A stretch of 64,000 bases of DNA from Clonostachys chloroleuca (Eukaryota > Ascomycota > Sordariomycetes > Hypocreales > Bionectriaceae). The notes beneath the pieces are model-generated. The model was not told where the DNA came from. It made no database searches and saw only the letters and a program-made list of their open reading frames with translations. The DNA lies in the NCBI GenBank assembly GCA_037952775.1, contig JBANAY010000004.1:8432001-8496000 (forward strand). The letters are read 5' to 3'. Of this stretch, positions 45,575 to 56,650 are shown one piece after another (the first letter of the stretch is position 1; every line of letters begins with the position of its first letter). The translations under genes and the position numbers were made by a program.

Positions 45575-45821
45575 CGAAGGAAGTAAGCTTAGAAATTAAA
45601 CTAATCACAATATCTTGATTCATAGCTACTGCATGAGAGGACGTCTAGATCGTTGCGTGTTATACCGAAGAGCCCAAAACCGTGATGCATGCATGCTCTT
45701 CACCGCTAGCTGGCTGAATGAAGCTGCCGGAATTTTCCCCTTCCCTCCAACTAGTGGCTAAGGCTGAATGTGATGCATCGCGCGTGTATATGGAATTAGA
45801 AGGAAAAGAAGAAATCAAAGC

Positions 45822-46631
45822 TTAAGGAAAGATGTTAACGTTGACACCATCAATCATACTGGAGGTAAGAGACATAACAATGTACTTACAATTCGGAGTT
45901 TGATGACGACTACTGGGTGCCGATAAGGAAAGAATTCCAGAGCGATTAGATCTAAAGGTATGATCTCCCAGCCCATTCATGGAGCCATCCGTCGACTGTT
46001 GCACAAATTTTCTAGCTTCATCATTGATCCATTGATCGATATCATGATCACGACAACTCCAGTGAGCCATTAAGAGGTTCTTCATTTGGAAGACTGCCTC
46101 TGATACTGTGCTGTATTCGTGTTGCAGATTGTGATGCTTTGACTGCAATAACCTCTCGGTCTCTTCAAGCTCATGCATCCAATCCTTCTTCTTCTGGCGA
46201 CATTTAGATGCGGCTATCCGATTCCGTTCAAGATATTGCTTGCGTTTGGTACGTGACACGTCCCTCACTAGCTCTTGATTTAGTTGCTGCTGCCTTTTTT
46301 TCGTTTTCGGCTTGCGAGCTTGCTTTTTTGTTTGATGAGAAGACTGTGACGAACTAGAGGAAGTAAGGGATGGGATCGAGGAGTTGCTTAATGCGCGGGA
46401 AGATTTTTTTATGCCTGCGGCATGAGAGGTACACAAGCCGACCATTTCAACATCGTCGTCTTTAGCCTCGGTGGAGTTGTCAAGATCAATTTGATCGTCG
46501 AATAATAGGATAGAGGTGTCAAGCTGTTGGTCCCAAATCGAAGGAGGTATTGCAAACGAAGGTTTTTGGGGCTTATTCAAGAAGTCATGGAATGGCATTG
46601 CCAGTCTTGGATCCACCATAATGGAGTGCAT
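45822..46631 (-). CDS. bZIP transcription factor
   Basis: Start chosen at the ATG giving MHSIMVDPRLAMPFHDF; the frame is open further upstream without support. Acidic and Ser-rich N-terminal half; basic region RTKRKQYLERNRIAASKCRQ with the bZIP signature N-x2-AA-x2-CR, followed by a leucine-zipper-like helix (ELEETERLL, then Y/V/F/M at heptad spacing). The basic region resembles the ATF/CREB (AtfA) group. A strong donor GTAAGT at 45889 and an acceptor at 45821 allow a 69-nt intron joining exon 45660-45820, which would replace the last about 22 codons with a 53-residue tail (300 aa). The unspliced frame ends at 45822. Second gene from the putative Starship end, convergent with the captain. Confidence 0.75.
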   Translation of the reverse strand: MHSIMVDPRLAMPFHDFLNKPQKPSFAIPPSIWDQQLDTSILLFDDQIDLDNSTEAKDDDVEMVGLCTSHAAGIKKSSRALSNSSIPSLTSSSSSQSSHQTKKQARKPKTKKRQQQLNQELVRDVSRTKRKQYLERNRIAASKCRQKKKDWMHELEETERLLQSKHHNLQHEYSTVSEAVFQMKNLLMAHWSCRDHDIDQWINDEARKFVQQSTDGSMNGLGDHTFRSNRSGILSLSAPSSRHQTPNCKYIVMSLTSSMIDGVNVNIFP

Positions 46632-48018
46632 ATTAATGTCTAGGAATATAAATAATACTCTGAAATGGTTCTTCGTTTGTACTTTTTTTAAACTGCAGAT
46701 GTGAGGAAGGCGAGGAACGCGAGGAACGCGAGAACCGAAAGGCGGTGTTGTTAGAGTGGAGGGATGGCGGAGAATATAATTGATTAGGTATTGACGCTCA
46801 AGGTTTGATGGTGGTGTAGTAGAGCGCATAAAAGCTGCACTTATCGATTGGGATGATCATACTGAGCTTCAAATCTCAATGCTGGTAGAGGTAAAAAAAA
46901 AAAAAAATTTCCCGGGAACAGAGGATAACGCGAAAATTAGAATTGACCAAGAAGAGGATATATCTCTAGCGAGGAGTGGGGTCCTAATCCATTATTTCAT
47001 GCTGACGTACTTGGCGCAGGTTTATCCCGCGCGGCGTCAATGACGTTCATGAGCAGTTGTGCAACTGCCCGTCCCCGACTCCGGAGCTTAGTCGGGGACG
47101 GGTATACGACCTTGGAAAGGGTCCAAGAGCAGTTCACAATACCACCTTAAGTTTCAGCATCCACATCGGCCGGGGATTGTAAACCTTAGGCAGAAGCTCT
47201 TTCGGCGTGAAATGATGTAACAGTAGTGCTGCTCGTTCTCTCTGTCTTATGTTTCCAGTAGTGACAGACCAATAGCAGTCGTGTTTTAAGTGGAGAAAGA
47301 CAGGGACCCAAAGATTCTTGTTGAAGTGACGTGCCGTGAGTAAGACGGAGTAAATAAATGAGTGGGTCTATCACTCTGAGTAGCTCAAAGCTACATGAAA
47401 GCTCTCTGTACTATATTCCACCCTCTTTGTAACAAGAGTAGCCATGCGATTAACCAAAGCCCACTCATATAAGGCCCTCCTCTACACCATACCTAAGGGA
47501 AACACGAGAGGAAATGGATAGAGAAAAAGACAGACATGGCTAGACTTGAAACATCCAGCAGCCCCCGCTCGCTTTAATTCTGCAGGGACATCCCGTCCAG
47601 AGTTGACGCTAGTCACGCCGATCAGCAATTTTCAAGGAGAACCTACTTCCGACAATGACGTCAGGTACTCGAGTCTTCTTCCTGTAATGTCATTTTCAGG
47701 GTCTTGGGGACCCAGTGATTGCCCTCTCTTTTAGCGTACGGCCAATACCGCCCCTATTTCTAGGCACTCGCGTACTTAATTGCTTTGGGCAGAATAGCAC
47801 GGACATGATGCTCCGAGGCTCTCCCTACCGTTGCTTTAGCCGTAGAGAATAATCAGGTATAAGACTATGACGAGGCTCACCGATTCAAGCATCTGCTTTC
47901 TTAACTGTCCGTGCATCTGCAGAGCCCTACCTCAACCTAAGCATCAAGACATTTCCAGCCGCCTTTAAATTCTCAAATCCTCCACCCAGCCCAATAAGGC
48001 CCGTCCTTTCCAACAGTC
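46632..48018. other. Intergenic region, no confident gene
   Basis: Contains a GC-rich hairpin (47068-47102), two TGACGT CRE-like sites near 47030-47045 upstream of the bZIP gene, and a 62-codon plus-strand ORF (47546-47734) without recognisable features. Confidence 0.5.
47068..47102. promoter_or_regulatory. Perfect 13-bp inverted repeat (operator or hairpin)
   Basis: CCCGTCCCCGACT - 9 bp (CCGGAGCTT) - AGTCGGGGACGGG. The arms are perfect and GC-rich. It could be a dimeric transcription-factor site or a stable stem in RNA. It lies about 440 bp upstream of the bZIP ATG. Confidence 0.6.
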
Positions 48019-48732
48019 ATGACCCGCCGGAGCACTAATAAAATACCGCCATCGCCTCTACTAGTTCCCGACCCAGATACTATTAGCATCAAGGCCATTG
48101 TGTCGCCCTCGGTAGACACGGCTCGGCCCAGGGGAGCTGTTACCAGGACCCGACCCCGACCGCGTAAGCGGTCCCGAGGTTCCTCCCCGCATGTTATTAT
48201 TGGACAGAATGCTATCAGCCGCTTGGACGCCGTGCTGGCCAAGCTACACTTGTCTGCCCCTCTCATCGTGTCTAATTCCTCCTGTTTGAGCCTCTCAAAC
48301 CGGATCCAATCCTTAATCTGCTGCATGGATTCTCGGGTTGTCACGGATAAACTCTCAGCCGTCGCATCTGTTACTAGCTCCGACTGTGTCATCAGTGTGG
48401 GCGGCGAATTTGCTCATGCTCTGGCCCACTCTGTCAGCTTAGGAGACAGAATCCCTCATATATGCGTACCCACGACGTACAGTGGCAGAGACCTTGTTAG
48501 GCGCTCTGAACGTTTGCGCTATACAGACAACAAATCAAGGGCTGACGATGCCACGAATCAACTCAAGCTTCACCCAACCGTCATCATCTATGATGAGGAT
48601 CTCACAAAGTCCACTACTGCTCCACTCACAGTATCGTCTGACGGAAATGTGGGGGAGGCTTCCCACCGAGCGCAACGAGATCCTGAGCGAGAAGCGTCAT
48701 ACTGGAACTTTCTTCAGCTCCCCGTTATTTAG
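48019..48732 (+). pseudogene. Maleylacetate reductase-like (iron-ADH fold) relic, C-terminus missing
   Basis: The family order is clear: HVIIGQNAISRLDAVL (Rossmann start), APLIVSNSS, SDCVISVGGEFAHALAHSVSL, ICVPTTYSG and HPTVIIYDEDLT. Maleylacetate reductases perform the last NADH-dependent step of aromatic ring-fission routes. The reading frame ends 237 codons in with an unrelated tail, so the helical metal-site domain (about 120 or more residues) is absent. The NAD-binding GGGS motif is GGEF here. Non-functional as read; it may be a cargo gene remnant. The minus-strand ORF at 47973-48392 is a shadow. Confidence 0.65.
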
Positions 48733-50017
48733 CCCGCACATTCATCTCTTCTTGCATCAACTACCTATCTACATTCGCTTGCCAGCTTCTGTGGACATCG
48801 GTTCTAAAGAGCCAAACTACTCTATCCTCTGTTTTTCTTCTTGCTACGAACATCACAGTGTAATATGGATTGGATGCACGACCTGGTAGGCTTCTTCATT
48901 TTCAAATTTCAGCTAGATGCGTTCCAGTTATGTTGACCTTAAGTGACAAAGATGACACGGTGAACTCGGTCGGATCCTGGCAAACGAATGGTGTAACCTA
49001 CGAATTGTTCCAGGGTGGCTCGAACAAGTTGAACTTCTTCCTGGCCGCCCCGGACGCGGATCTCAGGGCTGGCAATGAAGAAGGTCCCAGGTGGTATGAT
49101 AGAGTCGCGCATTTCGTCGGGCGTTATTGGAAAGGCTAGCGGGGATGGGCTACCGGGAAGCGGTGGGTAAGGATAGCGATACAGGAATCTCTCAGACAAG
49201 AAAGCTTCCACTGTCAAGCAAGTCAAGTACGCGACCGGGTACGTGCGGGGCTTATGGTAGATCTCGTTTGGGATGTTGGCATAGGCTATTTGCCAACTTT
49301 CCTTATGTCAGCAGAATGCGATGGAACTCGGCAGAACTTTTGCCTAGCACAAGCAAATCTCACAGCGCTTGCTCCAGGCCGCGTGGAACGGGGGAAGAAG
49401 GGTCATTGTTCATCCCCTCCCGAACAGAAATCAGGGAATAACTCGGGAAACAATATAAGGGACAAAGGCTGGATCTGCTTCGTTCCTCAAGGCTCCTTTG
49501 CGCAAACCACGACTGGTTTGCCTCTCCTGTCTAAACTGACCAATCACATAGCAGGCTTTCTCATTCGTCTGAAAGTATGAGTCAATGTGATTGGTTTGCT
49601 GTAAGTAGCCGGATTAGTAGTCGGACCGATTACGCTTATGGGTCCCACAGTATCTACCTAAGCACGCTATGCCTTATTTGTGCGCACTGTTAAGTTCCTA
49701 TGTGGCTACCTAATATTATTTATTCACTTCCCTTTGTCACATCGCAACAAACTGATTATGAGCACTCCCTATCCACCCTCCACACTTCTTCAAATAGGCC
49801 ATTAGGCTCTATAAAATCGAATCTACGGTTGTAGGAGGAGCGACTCCAATGGCCGAGTCACGACCGCGTTAACACAGGTAACGCGACGCTACCAACACTA
49901 TTAAGTACTCCGTTGCCCCTTGATTCTTGATTGTGAGCCTGTATCGATGCTAAACTAACTTTGCTTCTCTAGGACCGACCTAGCCTTCGATTTTTACCCT
50001 CTCGGACGATGCTATAA
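48733..50017. other. Region with small unassigned ORFs
   Basis: The most protein-like piece is on the plus strand at 48930-49139 (MLTLSDKDDTVNSVGSW...WYDRVAHFVGRYWKG, 69 codons). The opposite strand is also open (48939-49226), so I cannot decide. The inverted repeats at 49.5 kb are listed separately. Confidence 0.3.
49502..49595. repeat. Inverted repeats with CCAAT-like arms
   Basis: GCAAACCA-CGAC-TGGTTTGC (49502-49521) is followed by ACCAATCACAT (49539-49549) and its inverse ATGTGATTGGT (49585-49595), which continues into TTTG. It could be a MITE end or a regulatory cluster. Confidence 0.5.
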
Positions 50018-50299
50018 GTGTTCCGACGGACACGAAAACGTCGCTGCAGCGTCTATAAGAGGCAGAGGAGAGAGCTGCACGAGAGGAGGAGCGAGCCAAT
50101 CGAGCAGAAACCGAAAGGGACTAAGCAGGCCTCGAACGGGATCAGTAAAGGAAAGAAACCACCGACAACGCTAGATGAGTATCTTGAGGCCCGCTACAAT
50201 CTCGATCACGCCCGCCTTACGGTCGAAACCGATTTGTCCAAGACCACCACTGGCAGCACCTGTGCCCACTATAAGCTTGTTCAAGAGCACTTCAAGTAA
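50018..50299 (+). pseudogene. N-terminal fragment of a fungal hypothetical family
   Basis: Basic, heptad-rich start (RQRRELHERRSEPIEQK) followed by PPTTLDEYLEARYNLDHARL and a Lys/Thr stretch. This resembles the start of a large fungal family (basic coiled-coil, then T-L-x-E-Y/F-L-x-A-C-H) often found near kinase-like domains. It ends after 93 codons, well short of such proteins, with a Cys-to-Tyr/Arg change in the usual ACH. Probably a relic. Confidence 0.4.
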
Positions 50300-50365
50300 A
50301 TGGACTAGCTTCTTTTATGAGCAGAGCGAGCCTTGAAACTCGTTGAATATTCAAAAACCAGTCCC

Positions 50366-51111
50366 CTACTTCTCCGCCCGTTGCTTGCGCGGTCGTCCCC
50401 GACGGCGAGCCGTCGTGTCTTTGCCATGCTGGCTTGACTTCCGACTTGTAGCAATCTTGTTTGCAACCCTGGCTCCCACTACTGACTTACTAGTCTGGGC
50501 TCCAAACCTAGCCTCAAACCTGTTAATCAGCTCCAGAGCGTTATGCATCATGGTAGCAGGTACAAGAGTTGGTTTCCAAGTAACCAAGTAGTACACCTCG
50601 CCATTAATGACTTCTTTTTCCGCTCTTCGAGCTTTCCTGAGCTGCTGGTTGACATTTGAAGAATAAAATCCTCGTAATATGAAGATCCTACATATAATAT
50701 GAGCAAGACTCTAAGTTCAGTAGGTTTCCTGAGATATTCTTACAAGTCAGAGTCTTTGGAATATCGCAGCCTGGTTCGGCTATTATCAAGAGTGTCAGGC
50801 CAGAAGTGGCTGCCTTGGTTCGAAGTAATAAGAAAGCTGTGCGTTACTTCGACCAGACCATTTTGATGAAGACTAGAGCTCCAATGAAGTAGGTCTCGGC
50901 CATGAATACCATTGCTAGTTTTGAAGGTTTGAGCATATCTCTTCACGGAGCTGTAGAAGTGGCGATCTTGAGGCTCTCCAGGATTTCCATAACCAAGAGC
51001 GTGGCGAAGAGAGGTAATAGTGGGTAATTCTTTCCCCGAACTCTTTGAGTAGTTAAAGCTTTTAATATCGAAGACTTGGGCCATAATGACGTGTAAATTA
51101 ATAATAGCCAA
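50366..51111 (-). CDS. Two-exon protein with C-terminal AT-hook
   Basis: Exons 50744-51111 and 50366-50687 with a 56-nt intron (GTAAGA...GTAG); the phase joins exactly (SKDSD-LIFILRGFY), giving about 229 residues. The ATG at 51111 or the internal MAQVFD (51084) may be the start. The last 20 residues contain RRRGRPRKQR, a canonical AT-hook for the minor groove of AT-rich DNA. Before it, NGEVYYLVTWKP recalls the first strands of a chromodomain, but a full chromo fold is not evident. No disabling mutation is visible. In an AT-rich, transposon-loaded locus, a chromatin-binding role is plausible (inference). Confidence 0.65.
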
Positions 51112-52289
51112 TAGCTATCCGCCTCTCATAAAAGTAGTGAAAGCCGAGTCTAGGAATTACCCTCCGTATATAGCATGTCCAAGGATGGGTTGATCCCAGA
51201 ACATGGCCTAGCATGTGCCAGATATACTCTCGTAATCGGGCACATCACCAGATTTGATTCTGATGTATACGCGTATGAAGGACGTTCCGGTTAAGGATCT
51301 TAATGGGAAAATATGCGGCTTCCATATAGGCCTAATTTGAGGACTCGAGACCTAAAACTTGGTCATCAGTAACTACAATAGAGTTCGCTGGAACCTTCCG
51401 AATCAGGTGAAACCCTGTACATTCCCACGGCACAACTTCCTTCTGAGACGATCTGCCTCGCTCCCCAGCAACCTACTCACAATCGATAACGCAAATGCTA
51501 CTTATAGAGCGCTAGATCGCAAGATAAGTGGCGTTTTGCCGCGTTTCGTTTCACGCAGACATTACCCAGCCATCCTAGTAATCCTCAGGGAAGCTTTTAT
51601 TCCTTTGTGGAAGCCGGCGTAATCGTAACACCAAACCACAATTCGGGATTACGTCAGTATTGAACGAATGAGCCACGGTGAGCCAAGAGTGGCGTTGGTC
51701 TTGTCTACCCTATACCTTTAAGACATGTCAGTAAATATTTTTGATAGTAAATGTTTTACTAGTATTAACAGGAAAGAAAGTGCGGACGAGCTTGTGGAGC
51801 AGTATCCGACTCCATGTTCATCAAGCAGTAAGTAATACTACTTATTTTTCTTCTCATTCCTTTGGACTGTTATATAGATATTGAAACAAGCAGCTTAACG
51901 AAACTGGGAACTTATAGAGTTGAGAACAACTCGTGGGGCCTAGGATCTACCCCACAAAGAAAGCCTGGCCATAATATCCGAACTTGTAAGGATGGTACAG
52001 CGATGTCAGATGAATCAGTTTCAACAATGAATCACCGTGCTAACTCCGGGCGCGCACCTCTAAGAGGTACACGAAGCTAAAATATCAATTGCATTCATAC
52101 TGCAAAGCAGAGATAACATGGGCTATGCAATCCTTCAACTATTAGCTGGTCGGCTATAATCTGCGATGTACATAGAGGGCAGTTGTGGTGGCGTCGAAAG
52201 AACCCATTGACTGGAACAACTTGAGTGAAAAATTTGACCGCATTGTAATTGACAGATTCGGAAGAGAGGTTCTAAGGTGCAAGAAAACC
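51112..52289. other. No confident gene
   Basis: Short ORFs only (for example 51359-51622 plus, 87 codons, basic; 51862-52080 plus), without recognisable motifs. Confidence 0.4.
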
Positions 52290-52808
52290 TTAACCTTCCT
52301 TCTTTAAAAATTCCTTCTTCAAAGGATAGCACTTAAACGACTCGATATTACCATCAAAGTCGGGATTTGCGATAGAAAGATCAGGATAATTGCCGGCCGT
52401 CTCCCAAGAATTGCCCGAGCAGTACAAGTCCCTGTATTTTATTAGCCGTGTTAGCAGTTATCCTACTTATGAAATATAAGTGAAAGATGTTTGGAAAGTT
52501 AGAAAGCAGGATGGCATACGTATAATAGATACATTTACCACACTTCTGATTAGCGAACGAAAAAAAACTTGATCAATGAAGCTACTCGGCAAGTTTACTA
52601 TATATAAAGATCAGAATTAGTAATAAATTGAATTTGATAAGGACAGATACGTACTACAATCCCCAACGGGACAAGAAGGCTCAGTGCATCCCCCCTGGAA
52701 GTAGGGGTCTTTGCAAAATTTAATCGAGGGTGAAGTGCTTACATCCACTGCAAGCGCGACGCCCGTAGATATGCATGCGGCAAAGGCGGCAACATAAGAG
52801 AGCTGCAT
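52290..52808 (-). CDS. Small secreted cysteine-rich protein (effector-like)
   Basis: Exons 52651-52808 and 52290-52431, with a 219-nt intron (GTATCT...ACAG) in my model, give 99 residues. Residues 1-20 (MQLSYVAAFAACISTGVALA) are a clear signal peptide. The mature part has six or more Cys (FCKDPYFQGGC, EPSCPVGDC, LYCSGN, FKCYP), and spacing FC-x5-F-x2-C-x(n)-P-x-G-x-C recalls small fungal crystallin-like secreted proteins. No disabling mutation. Small, secreted and Cys-rich are the usual traits of fungal effectors or cell-wall proteins; function cannot be told from sequence. Confidence 0.65.
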
Positions 52809-53695
52809 TTTTGGAAACTTTTTATAGAACAGTGATAGCGTTAGACCTTGAGATTATAGTTGTACACGTCAGATCGAGGGAACCCTGGCCAAATTATTGT
52901 GCTCGACTCTGCGAGTCCATTGCTAATGATAGAACTTCGCCCTTCTATCGCTTCAAATCTCACTAGGCTTTTAATGTCTTATTTGTACAGCGTAAGATAT
53001 CACTCGTTCCAAACAGTCCAAGAGGCGCTGGAAATATCTGAACGGGGTACTCCTTGGTATGGAGTGTCTGAGACAACGATTATGATTTGTTCTCTCTCAG
53101 AGTCAAAGGTAAGTAAGGAGTTACTGCTCTATTATGAATTCTACATAAGAGGAATGCAGTTTACAGCATATTGTCTTGTATCGTCTATAATTTAGTGAGT
53201 TGAAGGAGAAACAATAAAGGCCTTCTATCAGCGAGCACTACTTGTTAGGAAAGCTGTTAAGGGGAGAAATATACACCTCCAGATTTGTCTGGACTCTAAT
53301 TCGGCCGTATCTTCAACGTCTACTGGGGTCGCTGTGACTACTCTAAGAAATGGAAGAACGATAATTGCGACCTTCATATTTGTCCGATTATTGTTATGGT
53401 AATTTTAATAAGAGTAAGCGTGTACTTGACGGATGTGTTACTAAAACTTTAGACTACTTTTCGGCGGAATCACCTTACATTCCCAGGATCCCTTTACATT
53501 CCCAGGATCATTTTACATTCCTAGGATCTTAGGCTGTATTATATTGATATCGAGGCCTTACACATACATTTGAGCAAATCCCCCTACCAGTGCGTTGATA
53601 CTTAATCTAATGGTCTATAGTATTATGAGGCTGGCTGCATCGATGCTGATCGATCGGAGTGCCGGCTTCACTGCATTTGCCCTGGGGGCAGGGTA
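52809..53695. other. No confident gene; holds a 3 x 19-bp tandem repeat
   Basis: The 52860-53195 plus-strand ORF has no recognisable features. The tandem repeat is listed separately. Confidence 0.4.
53475..53531. repeat. Three tandem 19-bp units (TTACATTCCCAGGATC)
   Basis: Three consecutive copies with one to four mismatches, at 53475, 53494 and 53513. Confidence 0.8.
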
Positions 53696-54240
53696 ATGAT
53701 CTCATCGAATAGGAATACCGACCTTCGGTCGGCACTTTCACTTCGTTTTTGTCTCTCCCATATTGTGTTTCCTCCAGTTCTAACATTAGCGTGGGCTTTT
53801 GGGAAGGGTCACATACGAGTAGTGCGTCAGCTCCTCAATATGGGCCAGTTCAATTTGGAATCTAGGGACTTGGAAGACTGGACCCCACTCGCCCATGCTG
53901 CTTGGTATGGGCATAGTGCCGTCGTGTCTTTTCTCGCTGATCTAGAAGGTGTGGACGTCAACAGCGGAGATCACTTGGGGCGGACGCCATTATTCCTGGC
54001 TGTACGTGATGGGCGGTACGAAGTAGTTAATTATCTTTTCAATAGAGCAGAAGTAGAGCAGGATGTTACCGATTCTACTGGAAAGACATTACGAATGGTG
54101 GCCTAGGACAACGAAGATCGGATAATGCTCGCATTACTGGGATCGTTTGGCTTACGGATAGACGAGCCACTACCGCTCACGCTCAAGGACGTTTTGCACA
54201 TTGTTGGCTTCGTTATTGCGTTGATAGCTCTATTGGCAGG
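53696..54240 (+). pseudogene. Ankyrin-repeat protein C-terminal fragment
   Basis: Two to three ankyrin units are readable: LAWAFGKGHIRVVRQLL, DWTPLAHAAWYGHSAVVSFL and GRTPLFLAVRDGRYEVVNYL. A TAG at 54104-54106 replaces the expected Gln (RMVA*DNEDRIMLALL). The frame then continues to LKDVLHIVGFVIALIALLAG, a likely membrane helix, followed by a GTAAGT donor at 54241. No start or upstream repeats were found; upstream sequence is non-coding. A truncated, mutated relic is most likely. Confidence 0.55.
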
Positions 54241-55666
54241 TAAGTTCCTGAGCTAGGCATCAGGAGCGGCCGCTCCGCGCTACCTAAGGGGAGCTACTGT
54301 AGAGTCATCGTCGTGATGATTGTTCATTTGGGGGCAAATTTGATCAGTGTAAGAATGGTAGCATTGTTTACTTAAAACTACTCCATACTGAGAATAGCCG
54401 AGGACGAGATGCGCCAGAACAAGGCGACGACGGACAAGGACGTATCATTTTTTGCTGCGCGAGCTGTCCATTTTTGTGCCCAGCCTCTCGAACGAGACTC
54501 GCCTGATGATGCAGAGAAAGATACAGCCACCCTTAGTCTGGATGGGCTAGAACCCCTTCCTACTAGACCCCCTTGATGCTCGGTCTCGACAGTGCCATTA
54601 CCGACTGAATCCAAATCCCAAGCTCTTCCATATCAAGATATCCTTTGGCTGCGTTCATTTACTCATCCTGTCCAGGAAATCCATATGAAGAGACAGATTC
54701 CTGTTATGTGATTGCCAATTTCAGCTTCAGCAAGGTTAGATTAGATGCTCGGAACTAACACTGTCAGATAGAATCAAAGTTCCATAACCATCAGTATGGA
54801 CGGGAACAAGTGTCTATGTCATCTTGAGTTAGCCTAATATATGTGGGCAGCCTGATGTTCTTACCTCATCCTGCGGGTCTCGGAACGCAGACGTTAGCAT
54901 ATTGTACAGGTCTAGTAATACGGAAATACAACAAAAAGCCATTATTGCATAATATTGATATTAAATGTAGGGTGAGGGTTGGTACTGAAAAGTTATGTTG
55001 GAGGTGAGAAGAGCGGGGCAGTATGGGAGTGTCACGTCAGATGACGTTTCATTCACTAGCACCGATGCTAACAGTAGTCTGGATGCTTTTAAAGTATTCG
55101 TACTCAAGCTATTGAAATCTTAGTGGCATCCGAGACAGAGATCATTGGAATGAGCATCATAACATCTTAGCAGGGATTAAAGATAATTGAATTCCTAAGG
55201 GAGCGCCCTGTCTGAAATATTGAGACCGCAAGTCTCGATGACCATTTAACACTGTGCACAGCATGCCTACTAGGACGCCAATCAAAAAGAAACAAATGTG
55301 AATACTTGATGGGAAAGCTAGAGATTGTCGCCGAAGTATGAATCGAAGCATTATTGTTCATTTCTTCCACCAACAGTAGGGGATTTTGAAAAAAGCTAAC
55401 GCCGGATGCTCTGAGCACCCTTCTAGCGACCTGTTGGGGGTAATCTAATGCAAGGCAGACAGATACCCCATATATACGCCTTAAGAGATGCTACACTTCC
55501 TAAGCCCCGGTAGAAGGAGACAAGCTGTAAATTTGGCATTCTTATTCCGAAAGGTAAATACGATCCACACAGACAAGGACTGAGAGCCAGAAATCAGTAG
55601 ACCAGAACTCGTCATATGGAACAACTATGCAAAAAGCGAAAACACATGGGAATCAGAACATCCCAG
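54241..55666. other. No confident gene
   Basis: Opposing short ORFs (54378-54614 and 55157-55418, both minus) lack recognisable motifs and are weakly supported. Confidence 0.4.
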
Positions 55667-56398
55667 CTATGCGCGACACTTTGCTGAGGCAGTTCCATCT
55701 GCCGCGTCAAAGGCAAATAGATCGCTCAACTGGATAGCGTTCCAGTCGATAACCCCCGAACCCCTTGAAGACTGAACGGCGACCGCCGCCTCGGACTCGG
55801 CCCTCTCTTTCTCCCCACACTCAGGAAAGCGCAGTCCCCGACGAGCCATTTCCATACACCTCGTTTTCAGGTTCCAACAATGGAGCCTCACCAGGCGGGC
55901 CAGGCGAGTCAGGGCAATGGCCATACGTGCGTGGGCTTCTTGGGCCTCCCGCGCTTCGTGTTCTTGTTCTTGCCGTAGGCGGACGTCCTCGTGGTCTAAG
56001 TGATCAGCCTCGTTGATCCGAGTTACTACACCTGTCAGCGTATAATAGCGACCATGCCAGAAAGTGACCCACAAGCACCAGCTGCGGCGTCTGAAGCATC
56101 GCAGGGAAGTTCTTGGCAGGCGAATTCCGCGCAATGATTCGATACACGCGAAGAGTAAAATAAGCAAGGCATCAAAGCAAAAGTGCTCAAAAAAGAAGTA
56201 ACCCTGGGACACCATAACAAGCATATAGATGGGAGAATTATAATGAGACAAGCTGGGATACAAGCTACCTATGAATAATTCGTGGACAATATAGGAGCGA
56301 AGGTAGCAGGCATATGTTCTGTTCTGATTAAGATCCACCACTAAGGTTTCAGGGGGCATCATCCCTCGATCCCTCGCCTCTCCCCCCCAAATCGCCAA
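55667..56398 (-). CDS. Coiled-coil hypothetical protein, C-terminal exon or fragment
   Basis: The C-terminal 120 codons look genuine: a charged heptad-rich helix (HEDVRLRQEQEHEAREAQ, ALTRLARLVRL, RCMEMARRGLRFPE) then an acidic/aromatic tail (VIDWNAIQLSDLFAFD). This layout matches a common fungal hypothetical family with a coiled coil and a ...SLDELE...DWN tail. The N-terminal half of the frame is hydrophobic and probably intron or non-coding: an acceptor-like CTGACAG sits just before GVVTRINEAD. No N-terminal domain (for example a zinc cluster) is seen. Compare the relic at 39.1 kb. Confidence 0.45.
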   Translation of the reverse strand: MAIWGGEARDRGMMPPETLVVDLNQNRTYACYLRSYIVHELFIGSLYPSLSHYNSPIYMLVMVSQGYFFFEHFCFDALLILLFACIESLRGIRLPRTSLRCFRRRSWCLWVTFWHGRYYTLTGVVTRINEADHLDHEDVRLRQEQEHEAREAQEAHARMAIALTRLARLVRLHCWNLKTRCMEMARRGLRFPECGEKERAESEAAVAVQSSRGSGVIDWNAIQLSDLFAFDAADGTASAKCRA

Positions 56399-56650
56399 AG
56401 AAAAAAAAGTGGGATTGTTTTGGACACAGCAAACAGACCATCCCCAAGCCTTTGGGGGGTGAGGGGGGTGGAAGGAATAATTAGGAACTGTAAGTCAAAT
56501 AATGTTTATTAAATACGTCACCATCTGAAAACTCCCTATCTACTGATATCATATGCGATAGTCTTGCTTACGGCATTCGCATCCCTCCCGGCATCCCTCC
56601 CATCCAGACAATAATTGATGTTCCGCAGGGCGACTGTCGCAGATGTTTAG

